Shown here: piece by piece, positions 40,262 to 47,083 of the stretch | How positions within the stretch are numbered: the stretch's first letter is position 1 | Layout: each line of letters begins with the position of its first letter | Assembly (NCBI GenBank): GCA_030655135.1 | Contig: JAURWC010000020.1 | Coordinates: 124,001-188,000, forward strand | DNA: 64,000 bases | Reading direction: 5' to 3' | DNA from: Hyphomicrobiaceae bacterium | GTDB taxonomy: Bacteria; Pseudomonadota; Alphaproteobacteria; Rhizobiales; Hyphomicrobiaceae | The notes under the pieces: generated by a model | Seen by the model: the letters and a program-made list of their open reading frames with translations, nothing else | Database searches by the model: none | What the model was told of the DNA's origin: nothing | Position numbers and translations under genes: made by a program

Positions 40262-40885
40262 CTAAGCTGCCTTTCTGGTTGGGGTTTTGCGCTTTTTCTT
40301 AGGTCCGCGCCGGGCCTTTAATTTCTCTCGTGGCTCGAATGGCAGGGCACGTGGGGCGGCCGACAACCACGCAACCTCCATGGGATCACCACGGGTTGTA
40401 TCTGTCTGTTTTTCAGGGAAAATGTAGTAGACGACGGGCCTTGGGACGTATTTGCCCCGCGCCTGCATGCGTTCGAAGACAAAATCGTGGTCGTCGTCGT
40501 CCAAGGTTGAGATGCGGCGCTTTTCGACGTTGGGTTCGCGTTTGAAATACTCGCGGAATGTCCCGTAGGATGGCCGGCGAACGCGCTCTGAGGCGCACCA
40601 GTTGCGCAGAGCCGCGTCGACGTCATCAGGCAGCAGCGGGCGCACCGGGGCGTCCTTGCGGATCTTGATGATGTAGCGGGCGACCTCGCGGGTGATAACG
40701 AGGATATCCCGGTCTCGCAGCGGCGGCCGGTCATAGGAAGCGATGGCCTCCTCGATAGGAACGCTGACGGCCGGCAACTCGTGCATGACCTGCACAGGTT
40801 GGGAAACCGAACTCTCAAGCATTTCTTGCAAGTTGGGTGGGCGAACGATCTCACGCTGCCGCCCGAACCAGTCGAAAAGCATCAA
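40262..40885 (-). CDS. Hypothetical phage protein
   Basis: A 207-residue protein; starts at 40885 or the next codon (MMLFDWFGRQREIVRPPNLQ) overlap the GcrA stop. The middle (ITREVARYIIKIRKDAPVRPLLPDDVDAALRNWCASE) is helical; an acidic run (STLDDDDHDF) and a very basic C-terminus (RRGPKKKRKTPTRKAA) suggest nucleic-acid contact. No family recognised. Confidence 0.55.
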   Translation of the reverse strand: MMLFDWFGRQREIVRPPNLQEMLESSVSQPVQVMHELPAVSVPIEEAIASYDRPPLRDRDILVITREVARYIIKIRKDAPVRPLLPDDVDAALRNWCASERVRRPSYGTFREYFKREPNVEKRRISTLDDDDHDFVFERMQARGKYVPRPVVYYIFPEKQTDTTRGDPMEVAWLSAAPRALPFEPREKLKARRGPKKKRKTPTRKAA

Positions 40886-41445
40886 GCGTCCTCCATCAAA
40901 ATCTTGGACGTCATCAGAGGTGTTGCCGTGTACGTCTCCGGCGGGCGGGCGGTGACCTTGGGCGGCTGGAAACAGCGGCGCGCATGGTGCTCGCAGTAGG
41001 GGAGGCCCGGCACCTTGTCCTGGCCGCAGTAGCCATGCTCTGGCGTGCGAGGGTCGCCAATGACGTAGCGGCAGTGGTTGTCCTCGAGGTTGGCAAACGT
41101 CACGCGGGCAATGTCAGCGGCGGCGCGGGCCTCAATCGACAGCAACTCGTTGTCGGCGGTGAACTCCCGCTTCTCCCGGGCGTAGGCGTTCTGATTGATC
41201 TTGGTAAGTGTCGTGCGCAGGACGACACGGGCGGGGTTGCGCTTCTTGCTGGCGCGCAACCGGCCCTTGGGGTTGCGGGCGCCACGTAAGGCAAGGCCCT
41301 CGCGGTGCACCTTGCCGATGATGGCGTTGCGCGAAAATCGCGTGTGGAATTTGCTGTTGATCTGCTCCGCGGCCAGGGAGGCGCTAACGCCGGTTGCCCA
41401 AACCTTTTTGAGAAAATCAACCCTCTCATCGCTCCAACCGGACAT
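40882..41445 (-). CDS. GcrA-family cell-cycle regulator, phage-encoded
   Basis: A 187-residue protein. The N-terminal HTH of the GcrA family is clear: GWSDERVDFLKKVWATGVSA, then FSRNAIIGKVHREGLALRG (residues about 38-56). The C-terminal part has the family's cysteine cluster: NHCRYVIGDP, HGYCG, GLPYCEHHARRC. Host GcrA binds the main sigma factor and activates promoters with methylated GANTC sites. This copy lies in the early left operon after the Cro-like gene, so it may redirect host RNA polymerase. Slightly longer than typical GcrA. Confidence 0.88.
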   Translation of the reverse strand: MSGWSDERVDFLKKVWATGVSASLAAEQINSKFHTRFSRNAIIGKVHREGLALRGARNPKGRLRASKKRNPARVVLRTTLTKINQNAYAREKREFTADNELLSIEARAAADIARVTFANLEDNHCRYVIGDPRTPEHGYCGQDKVPGLPYCEHHARRCFQPPKVTARPPETYTATPLMTSKILMEDA

Positions 41446-41475
41446 AAAATCGCCCCCGCGAAATGCTGTGATCCC

Positions 41476-41555
41476 GAAAAGAGCCGACCCCGAAGGGCCG
41501 GCCAGGTCTCGGGAGGAAACGCCCAGTCGTATGGGCCGTGCTCTGCCATCGGCAG
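41476..41555 (-). ncRNA. suhB/MmgR-type small RNA carried by the prophage
   Basis: On the minus strand the order is a 5' hairpin (GCCCA with TGGGC, 41521-41536), the single-stranded motif CGTTTCCTCCC (complement of 41511-41521), and a terminator: GCCGGCCC (41495-41502) pairing with GGGTCGGC (41483-41490), followed by TCTTTT. The two host copies at 53.5 and 53.8 kb have the same order. The motif can pair with ribosome-binding sites. The 5' end is estimated; the family name (suhB, alpha-r14 or alpha-r8/MmgR) needs a covariance search. Confidence 0.75.
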
Positions 41556-41817
41556 GGCGCCAGCGTCAGGACCAAGGGAAGGAAGCTCACGTTTCTGAGA
41601 GCTATTCGTCTCGGCGGGCCAGGTCCGGGAGAACCTGCTGACGCTGGTGCGCTACTGAGGGCTTACGCGACGCAACTTGACGCTCTCGGCTCGGTGTGAT
41701 TGCCGCTAAGACCACCTCCGCAGAGGCCCCCGCCGGACGTCATCACACCTTGGTATGCAAGGCCTGCCGATCACAAAGGCCCCCTGGAAATGCGGGGAAC
41801 GCAAATCAACGAAACAC
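41556..41817. other. Untranslated stretch before the small RNA
   Basis: No gene seen. CCAGCGTCAG (41560-41569) and CTGACGCTGG (41638-41647) form a perfect 10-bp inverted repeat with a 68-base loop. The stretch follows the Cro-like gene in the direction of minus-strand transcription, so it could hold an antitermination or processing signal. Confidence 0.35.
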
Positions 41818-42084
41818 TTATGCTGCGCGCCCTTGGCCACTTCCCCGCTTCGGGCGGACGGGATAAGGTGCGCGCAGAGCGGCATTAGCCGCGTAAATTT
41901 CTTCGACACTCTTTCCAGTCAGCGACATCACCGTGGGCCAGTGGTCTTCAGGAATGCCGATGCGGGTCCATTTTTTGACCGCCTCGGTTCCAATCGGTTT
42001 CACCGACCTCTTGCTGGCGACCGAGATCGCCTCGGGGCCGCCCGCTGCCTTGATGATTGCGCGTATTTCGAGAGTGCTATCCAT
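41818..42084 (-). CDS. Cro/YdaS-like DNA-binding protein
   Basis: An 88-residue protein from ATG 42084 (MDSTLEIRAIIKAAGG). The pattern of a short helix, GGPEAISVASKRSVKPIGTEAVKKWTRIGIPEDHWPTV, with an EAVxKWxxxGIPxxHW recognition part, is that of YdaS/Cro-like proteins. It is divergent from the repressor gene and should be the lytic-side regulator. The promoter lies so close that the mRNA is probably leaderless. Confidence 0.72.
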   Translation of the reverse strand: MDSTLEIRAIIKAAGGPEAISVASKRSVKPIGTEAVKKWTRIGIPEDHWPTVMSLTGKSVEEIYAANAALRAPYPVRPKRGSGQGRAA

Positions 42085-42092
42085 GAAGCAGC

Positions 42093-42121
42093 AGTGTATG
42101 GAAGTAATTTCCACTTTTCAA
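42093..42121 (-). promoter_or_regulatory. Promoter of the Cro-like gene with built-in operator
   Basis: On the minus strand: -35 TTGAAA (42121-42116), a 17-base spacer, -10 TACACT (42098-42093). The start would be near 42086, two bases before the ATG. The spacer holds the operator GTGGAA-N5-TTCCAT (42098-42114), the same inverted repeat as at the rightward promoter. Confidence 0.7.
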
Positions 42122-42171
42122 GCACGTTTTTTCCATTTATGTGGAGGTGTGTCTTTCGGTAGGTTCCGGCC

Positions 42172-42795
42172 ATGAGCAAGCACTGGTCAGAACGTCTAAC
42201 CGACTGGACACTGGACAAAGGGTGGAGTTGGGCCGAACTAGCCCGGCGTACCGGCGTTCCTATTGATAGTATTCACAAGTACCGCAAGGGCGGGGTTGCT
42301 GCCCCCCGTGGTTCGATTATGGACGACCTCGCAAGGCCGTTCGGGAAGACTGGCGTAGAACTCCACTACGGCGTCCCGCGTGTTTCAGGAAACGCACAAA
42401 TCCCCTTGCTGGAGGCGAACGAAGTGGGAACAATCCAACCGTCAGATGTAATTCGTGACGTGTGGGGAGGCGTTCAAATGATGGCCGTTCCTGCCGAATT
42501 GGCAGAAAACACTTTTTCATTCAGGGTTTATGACGACGCGTGCGCACCAAAGTTCGAGGTGGGCGATATTGTGATCTGCGAGGAAGTCAGGACTGCAACC
42601 CCCGGTAAATTTGTTATCGCGAAAGTCAACGGGTTCCCTGAGGGGTTGCTGCGGCGTTACCGCCCACTGAACGCTGTGGATAACTCGCGTTTCGCCCTCA
42701 TCGCGACGAACGAGGACTTCCCGCCAATCGAAGTTGACACGAGCCATCCCGGATTTATCGTCGGACAGGTTCTCAAAGTAATAAAAGACGTTTGA
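42172..42795 (+). CDS. CI-like repressor with S24-type domain lacking the catalytic dyad
   Basis: A 207-residue protein. N-terminal HTH: WSWAELARRTGVPIDSIHKYRKG (residues 18-40). The C-terminal part matches the LexA/S24 fold: SFRVYDDACAPKFEVGDIVICE at 116-137, KFVIAKVNGFPEGLLRRYRP at 146-165. In active members the DDAC position holds Ser-Met and the LLRRY position holds Lys; here they are Ala123 and Arg161. Self-cleavage is therefore unlikely. It is divergent from the Cro-like gene, with 87 bases between. Confidence 0.85.
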   Translation: MSKHWSERLTDWTLDKGWSWAELARRTGVPIDSIHKYRKGGVAAPRGSIMDDLARPFGKTGVELHYGVPRVSGNAQIPLLEANEVGTIQPSDVIRDVWGGVQMMAVPAELAENTFSFRVYDDACAPKFEVGDIVICEEVRTATPGKFVIAKVNGFPEGLLRRYRPLNAVDNSRFALIATNEDFPPIEVDTSHPGFIVGQVLKVIKDV

Positions 42796-42850
42796 CTGTG
42801 CCAGCTTGATACGCTGACGCTCGCGGCCTAAAAGCCACAATACCAACAAA

Positions 42851-42867
42851 GTGGAATTGTCTTCCAC
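42851..42867. promoter_or_regulatory. Operator 1 of the rightward promoter
   Basis: GTGGAA TTGTC TTCCAC is a perfect inverted repeat with a 5-base spacer. It lies just before the -35 element at 42875 and is 40 bases, about four helix turns, from the second operator. Confidence 0.75.
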
Positions 42868-42874
42868 TTTTCTG

Positions 42875-42903
42875 TTGACGTATCCCTGAAGTGGAATTAT
42901 CTT
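42875..42903 (+). promoter_or_regulatory. Early rightward promoter
   Basis: TTGACG (42875-42880), a 17-base spacer and TATCTT (42898-42903). The -10 element is inside the second operator, so bound repressor would block it. It would drive the early genes from 43039 onward. Confidence 0.65.
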
Positions 42904-42907
42904 CCAC
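42891..42907. promoter_or_regulatory. Operator 2, overlapping the -10 element
   Basis: GTGGAA TTATC TTCCAC, a perfect inverted repeat with the same arms as operator 1 and nearly the same as the site at 42098-42114. The repeated design points to one regulator for all three sites. Confidence 0.75.
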
Positions 42908-43038
42908 ATTGTCCGACGCTGATGCGGCGCCACCAGAGGGCTCCGGTTAGGCGCCCCAGTTTGGCGGGGGTTGGGCACCGGCCGGGGAGGCTTCCTCCCG
43001 ATGCGCACCCCGGCCGGGCAACATTTCAGGAGCGGTCG

Positions 43039-43506
43039 ATGCAGACGAGCCAGGACATTGCAGACACGATGAAGGCGGGAATGGCCGCTTTCCGCACGGG
43101 CGTTCCTTCCGACTACTCAGACGACCAGGATTGGAAGTGGGGCTGGAAGGAAGCTGAGCGGCTTGCGCGCCCCACGGCTCGCCAGTCGGTTGACGCCATC
43201 ACGAACTCCGACGCCTTCAAGGCTGCCGCGACCAACTACTGGTCACACGCACCAAAGGCCAAGCCTGACCGTCGCGAAACCGAACTGCGCGGGCTGCGGG
43301 TCTTCACTGAGGCCCAGATCGCCGACAACTCACCCGCCGGCCATCGCGCAATCCTGGACGAACTGCAGCGCATCTTCGCCCGCATCGAGGAGTGGCGCAT
43401 GGAGCGGTCGGTTCATTTCTCGATGCCGGAGCGCACCTTCATTCTTGCTGCGCTCAACCGCGAGACGGCTCTGCTCGACCTCGCTGAAATCGTGGAGGGC
43501 GTGTGA
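43039..43506 (+). CDS. Hypothetical early phage protein
   Basis: A 155-residue protein from ATG 43039, with CAGGAGCGG upstream. It starts MQTSQDIADTMKAGMAAFRTG and contains SDDQDWKWGWKEAERLARP, a pattern like small phage proteins with a crossover-junction-type or ribosome modulation-like helix, and a C-terminal helical pair. First gene after the early promoter. Function unknown. Confidence 0.55.
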   Translation: MQTSQDIADTMKAGMAAFRTGVPSDYSDDQDWKWGWKEAERLARPTARQSVDAITNSDAFKAAATNYWSHAPKAKPDRRETELRGLRVFTEAQIADNSPAGHRAILDELQRIFARIEEWRMERSVHFSMPERTFILAALNRETALLDLAEIVEGV

Positions 43507-43802
43507 TGCAGCGCGCCCAAGAGGAAGACGGCCTCCAACACGTCAGCGACTACCGAGCCAACGCCTACCTGTCAAACATCGGACGCCAGCAACAGCAGCG
43601 CGCCTTGGCCCGCCTGATCGCGACGATGGCCCGCAACGACGACGCCGATATTCGCCGCCAGCAGCGCCGCAAGGCCCGTGAACTGCGCGGACGCGAGCGG
43701 GTCGCAGAGCACTGCCGCCTGATCAACGCGACCACCCGGGAAATCGACGCAGCCAACCGGCTTCTGGCGGCAACCGAAGAACGCTTTGCGAGGGCGTCAT
43801 GA
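43506..43802 (+). CDS. Hypothetical early phage protein, basic and helical
   Basis: A 98-residue protein, coupled to the preceding gene by TGATG. It is rich in Arg, Gln and Ala (RRQQRRKARELRGRERVAEHCR) and predicted helical. No family recognised. Confidence 0.5.
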   Translation: MQRAQEEDGLQHVSDYRANAYLSNIGRQQQQRALARLIATMARNDDADIRRQQRRKARELRGRERVAEHCRLINATTREIDAANRLLAATEERFARAS

Positions 43803-44089
43803 GCAACGTCGTTCAACTCCCCGGAACCGAGCGCCGCGAGCAAGGCGCGGTCATCATCCCCACCTTCAAGTGGAAGTCGTTCGCCGACTACCTGAAGCAG
43901 GCCAGCAAGGAAAAACTGACTGCCGACGACGCCAAGGCGAAAGCCGAGCGGCACCGCGCTTCGATGGTTGAACTCTTTGACCGTCTCAGCCGCGACCACA
44001 CGGCGCGCTCCATCGAGCAGATCGGAGCCGACGAAACCATCAAGCAACTGGAGGCAAGTCTGGCCTTCGCAAAGTCCCAACGCGGCTAA
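43799..44089 (+). CDS. Hypothetical early phage protein
   Basis: A 96-residue protein starting MSNVVQLPGTERREQGAVII, followed by FKWKSFADYLKQASKEKLTADDAKAKAERHR and a helical C-terminus. It overlaps the previous gene by ATGA. Unknown function. Confidence 0.55.
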   Translation: MSNVVQLPGTERREQGAVIIPTFKWKSFADYLKQASKEKLTADDAKAKAERHRASMVELFDRLSRDHTARSIEQIGADETIKQLEASLAFAKSQRG

Positions 44090-44104
44090 CCGGAACAGCA
44101 GTGC

Positions 44105-44254
44105 ATGCGTCCAACCTACGAGATCCCCGTCATGCACTTCGAAGACAACGCCAGACCCCCGGCGCCGATGTGGGTCAACGAACTCTACGCAGCCGCCGCG
44201 TTCTTCGGTTTCTGCGCCGCCCTTCTCACCGTCGTAACTTTAGCCGCTGGCTAG
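44105..44254 (+). CDS. Small membrane protein
   Basis: A 49-residue protein starting MRPTYEIPVMHFEDNARPPA, with one C-terminal membrane helix (LYAAAAFFGFCAALLTVVTLAAG). Good spacing to its neighbours; family unknown. Confidence 0.5.
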   Translation: MRPTYEIPVMHFEDNARPPAPMWVNELYAAAAFFGFCAALLTVVTLAAG

Positions 44255-44263
44255 GAGAGTACC

Positions 44264-44515
44264 GTGGATTTTTTCGAGCGCCGCATTGGACGATCAGCCA
44301 ACGATTTCCTCGTTGACCTGCTGGCAACCCTTGATGACCCGCGGCTCTACACCGTGGTTTGCGAGCAGGGCAAGGCATCGGTGAAGCTCAACATTGCGGG
44401 CTCAAAGTCCGTCGTCAATCTCGTCCACGGCTTGCTCAACGAGTTGGAGGCCTACGACGCCACCAACGCCATCCTCGAAAATATCCGCATCCGTAACCTG
44501 CAGGTGAAGTCATGA
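44264..44515 (+). CDS. Hypothetical early phage protein
   Basis: An 83-residue protein: MDFFERRIGRSANDFLVDLL at the start, a strand pair (LYTVVCEQGKASVKLNIAGS) and a helix (VNLVHGLLNELEAYDATNAIL). ATGA overlap with the next gene. Unknown function. Confidence 0.5.
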   Translation: MDFFERRIGRSANDFLVDLLATLDDPRLYTVVCEQGKASVKLNIAGSKSVVNLVHGLLNELEAYDATNAILENIRIRNLQVKS

Positions 44516-44964
44516 CAGACCCGTTCGCCTGGTACAAAGCAGCGCTACGCGGAGAGCGCCCGCCGATCCACGACGACCACCCTCAGTGCGGTCACTTTAA
44601 GACGCGCCGCAATCAGAACTCCCCGTGGGTGGCCGGCTCAATCTGGATGGACGTCGAAGGCAATTTAATCTGCCGCGTCGGCGACGAACTCAAAGACCCG
44701 CACGACACCTGGACCTGGCTCGCCAAGCGTCCGGTACCGCAAGCTGATGCCATGCACTGGTACAAACACAAGCGCTGGCCCGACCAGCCAGACATGGCGA
44801 CAAACACGCTCGTCGTGACCAGCATCACCAAGGCCATGAAGTCGCTCAAGGCAGAACCGGAAATCAGCGAACTGCTGACGGCGATCGCCGAGCGCGTCTA
44901 CGCCGAAACCGGGAAGCTGCCCGCCGGCTGTGAAATCAAATCTCTTGAGGAGTGCGCCGCATGA
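44512..44964 (+). CDS. Hypothetical protein before RecT
   Basis: A 150-residue protein with Trp- and Pro-rich first half (FAWYKAALRGERPPIHDDHPQCGHF, SIWMDVEGNLICRVGDELKDPHDTWTWL) and a helical C-terminus. ATGA overlap with recT suggests joint expression. Family not recognised. Confidence 0.5.
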   Translation: MTDPFAWYKAALRGERPPIHDDHPQCGHFKTRRNQNSPWVAGSIWMDVEGNLICRVGDELKDPHDTWTWLAKRPVPQADAMHWYKHKRWPDQPDMATNTLVVTSITKAMKSLKAEPEISELLTAIAERVYAETGKLPAGCEIKSLEECAA

Positions 44965-45719
44965 CCGGCAACGTCGTTGCATTGAAGGTTGGCGGCCCGA
45001 TCATGGGCATCGTTCCGCAGAACATTGACGAGATTTTCCGTCTCGCCACAGGCATCGCCAAGAGCGGCCTCGCGCCGCCGTCGATGGCGACCGCCGAGAA
45101 GCTGATGGTCGCCATCATGACCGGCCTGGAGTTGGGCCTGCCGCCGATGTTCGCGATCAACAAGATTGCTGTGATCAACGGAAAGCCGACGCTGTGGGGC
45201 GATGCAATTCCAGCGCTGCTTTGGTCGCGCGGGTTCAAGCTAAAAGAGTGGGGAGAAGGCGAAGGAAGCGGGTTGGCGGCAGTGTGCTCTGTGACGCGGC
45301 CAGATGGCTCGACAATCGAGCGGCGCTTCGACGTTCAAGATGCAATTGCAGCGGGCCTTTGGGGGAAGGCGGGGCCTTGGAAGCAGTACCCAGCGCGCAT
45401 GCTTCAGATGCGCGCCCGTGGCTTCGCAGCCCGTGACGGCGCCGCCGATGTCCTTGGCGGCCTCTATCTGCGCGAAGAACTCGAAGACGAGCAGATGAAG
45501 GACATCACACCGGCTCCGGCGGAAGTCCCGATGCCGCCCGAGATGCCGGACGAACCCGACACAGCCGAGGCCGAGTTCCTGTCCAAGCTTCGCACTGACG
45601 CCAACAACTGCGAGAGCGAGGCTGAGCTTATCCAGCTTGGCGTCAACCTGGCAGGTTCCATCAGCCAGCTTTCTGCAGACGGCCAAGCCGAGGCCGTGAA
45701 GATTTTAGCCGTCGAATAA
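44961..45719 (+). CDS. recT: RecT-like single-strand annealing protein
   Basis: A 252-residue protein from ATG 44961. The segment MTGLELGLPPMFAINKIAVINGKPTLWGDAIPALLWSRGF (residues about 50-90) and the later QYPARMLQMRARGFAARDGAADVLGGLYL are the hallmarks of phage RecT-family proteins, which anneal complementary single strands. The C-terminus is acidic and Pro-rich. No clear RecE-type exonuclease gene lies beside it; the gene downstream has an unknown role. Confidence 0.85.
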   Translation: MTGNVVALKVGGPIMGIVPQNIDEIFRLATGIAKSGLAPPSMATAEKLMVAIMTGLELGLPPMFAINKIAVINGKPTLWGDAIPALLWSRGFKLKEWGEGEGSGLAAVCSVTRPDGSTIERRFDVQDAIAAGLWGKAGPWKQYPARMLQMRARGFAARDGAADVLGGLYLREELEDEQMKDITPAPAEVPMPPEMPDEPDTAEAEFLSKLRTDANNCESEAELIQLGVNLAGSISQLSADGQAEAVKILAVE

Positions 45720-45723
45720 CGCG

Positions 45724-46194
45724 ATGCGGTCGGAGGGCGAGCAAATGCACTGTCCATCATGCGGAACTGTCTTCGAGGCCCCTAAGGGGAAGCGTCGCTC
45801 AAGGCCGCAAGAGTGCCGGCTGCATGCGCTCGCTCGCGCAGCTTTCCACCAGTGGCCGAGTGACCACGATTTCCGGCCAAAGACCGAGGACAATTTGCGC
45901 TACTGGCTCACCGTGCAGGCCGGACCGGCGTTCGTTGAGGTCGTTAAGCAACAGCGGCTTCCTGACTGGGCCGACGCCGACGAACTTGCCGCGTTCATGA
46001 CGGCGTTTATCCGCACGTCAACCGACGACAACCAGTTCGTTGACATCGACGGCCGCCTGGCAAGCACGCTCCGCGCCAAGAGCACAGCAACGATGGAGCA
46101 CCGCGAGTACAACGCGCTCTGCTCGGCCATTGACGACGTACTGAGTTCAATCGGGCTGCAATCTGACAAGCTTCTGTCCGAGAGGGCCGCCTGA
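45724..46194 (+). CDS. Hypothetical protein with N-terminal zinc-finger-like motif
   Basis: A 156-residue protein; ATG 45745 (MHCPSCGTVFEAPKG) is an equally good start. A CPSC pair and a later CRLH may bind zinc. Then HALARAAFHQWPSDHDFRPKTEDNLRYWLTVQAG and a helical C-terminus. It follows recT, so a recombination role is possible but unproven. Confidence 0.55.
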   Translation: MRSEGEQMHCPSCGTVFEAPKGKRRSRPQECRLHALARAAFHQWPSDHDFRPKTEDNLRYWLTVQAGPAFVEVVKQQRLPDWADADELAAFMTAFIRTSTDDNQFVDIDGRLASTLRAKSTATMEHREYNALCSAIDDVLSSIGLQSDKLLSERAA

Positions 46195-46412
46195 TGGCAG
46201 TCCCTCTGGACCAGCAAATCTCCGCGATCGAAGGCGCCATCAACGGCGAGATCTTCGACAAGGACGCGCTCAAGGCCGCCGCCCTGACTATTGGCGTGCT
46301 GCAGCGCGACCCCGTAGCGGCCAAGGCGTTCTTCCGCTTCCTGCTGTCGCCTGAGACAGTTTCAGCGGTGTTCCGTGAATTCCCTGAGGCACGAGTGGTG
46401 AGCGTCACATGA
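46194..46412 (+). CDS. Hypothetical small phage protein
   Basis: A 72-residue helical protein starting MAVPLDQQISAIEGAINGEI, with KAFFRFLLSPETVSAVFREFPE later. Overlaps the previous gene. Unknown function. Confidence 0.45.
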   Translation: MAVPLDQQISAIEGAINGEIFDKDALKAAALTIGVLQRDPVAAKAFFRFLLSPETVSAVFREFPEARVVSVT

Positions 46413-46416
46413 CCAC

Positions 46417-47034
46417 ATGGAACGCTCTGTCCCAGAGTGGATCGGGAAAATGAAATTTGCATTTGCAGACCCGCCCTACCTTGGCCGCGCGGAATACTAT
46501 CGTGCGCACCACGCAGACGCGATGATTTGGGACGACCCCGAGACACATCGCAGCCTGATTGCGCGCCTGCAGGCGGAATATCCGGACGGCTGGGTTCTTT
46601 GTTTGCAAGAGCGGAGCCTTCGCACAATACTCCCTATGTGCCCCACAGACGCACGCACCGCGGCCTGGATCACAGACCGCGCACGCTACGCCGGTAGAGC
46701 CGTAGCCGTGCGCCGGCACTTCGAGCCCGTCATATTCTGGCGAGGCCGTGGTGGTCCCAACCGCGCCGCCGATTTTGTCTTCACCGGGCAAGAGCCTATG
46801 CCTGCGGGCACTCAGCGCTACGCAATGAACAAAAGCGCCATTCGCGCTGGCGAAGCGTTCCTTGGACGCAAGCCGGCCGCGTTTTGCCGCTGGGTGCTCG
46901 ACCTATTGGGTTACGAGCGCGGAGATCAAGTCGACGACCTTTTTCCTGGCACGGGGGCTATGGGTCGTGTCATCGACGGCTTGAACTCAACTGGTCACCA
47001 GACACTGCCGATGTTCGCGGAGAAAGTGTCATGA
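46417..47034 (+). CDS. Phage DNA methyltransferase (DPPY type)
   Basis: A 205-residue protein with the amino-methyltransferase catalytic motif DPPY at residues 18-21 and an AdoMet-binding segment DDLFPGTGAMGRV near 171-183; catalytic motif before AdoMet motif is the beta-class order. It probably methylates adenine or cytosine N-atoms in DNA; the target is unknown and it is much smaller than CcrM. ATG 46450 is another start. The first residues (SVPEWIG) come from a 23-bp repeat shared with the HNH gene that follows. Confidence 0.78.
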   Translation: MERSVPEWIGKMKFAFADPPYLGRAEYYRAHHADAMIWDDPETHRSLIARLQAEYPDGWVLCLQERSLRTILPMCPTDARTAAWITDRARYAGRAVAVRRHFEPVIFWRGRGGPNRAADFVFTGQEPMPAGTQRYAMNKSAIRAGEAFLGRKPAAFCRWVLDLLGYERGDQVDDLFPGTGAMGRVIDGLNSTGHQTLPMFAEKVS

Positions 47035-47083
47035 GCCAGCGCCTCATCCCCCAAGACACGCGCTCTGTCCCAGAGTGGATCGG
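46422..47083 (+). repeat. 23-bp direct repeats at the starts of the methyltransferase and HNH genes
   Basis: CGCTCTGTCCCAGAGTGGAT plus CGG occurs at 46422-46444 and 47061-47083, encoding SVPEWIG in both genes. The repeat copies frame the methyltransferase gene. Confidence 0.8.

Noticed and set aside
42517-43008. 163-codon minus-strand frame opposite the repressor and early leader
   Set aside because: It runs antisense to the repressor and through the operators; composition is that of a shadow frame.
44961-46194. RecE/RecT pair with the gene after recT as the exonuclease
   Set aside because: The 156-residue product has a CxxC motif but no PD-(D/E)XK or RecE-like motif, so the partner role is unsupported.
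46417-47034. CcrM-type (GANTC) methyltransferase
   Set aside because: It is far shorter than CcrM and lacks a recognisable CcrM C-terminal domain; only the general DPPY and AdoMet motifs are seen.
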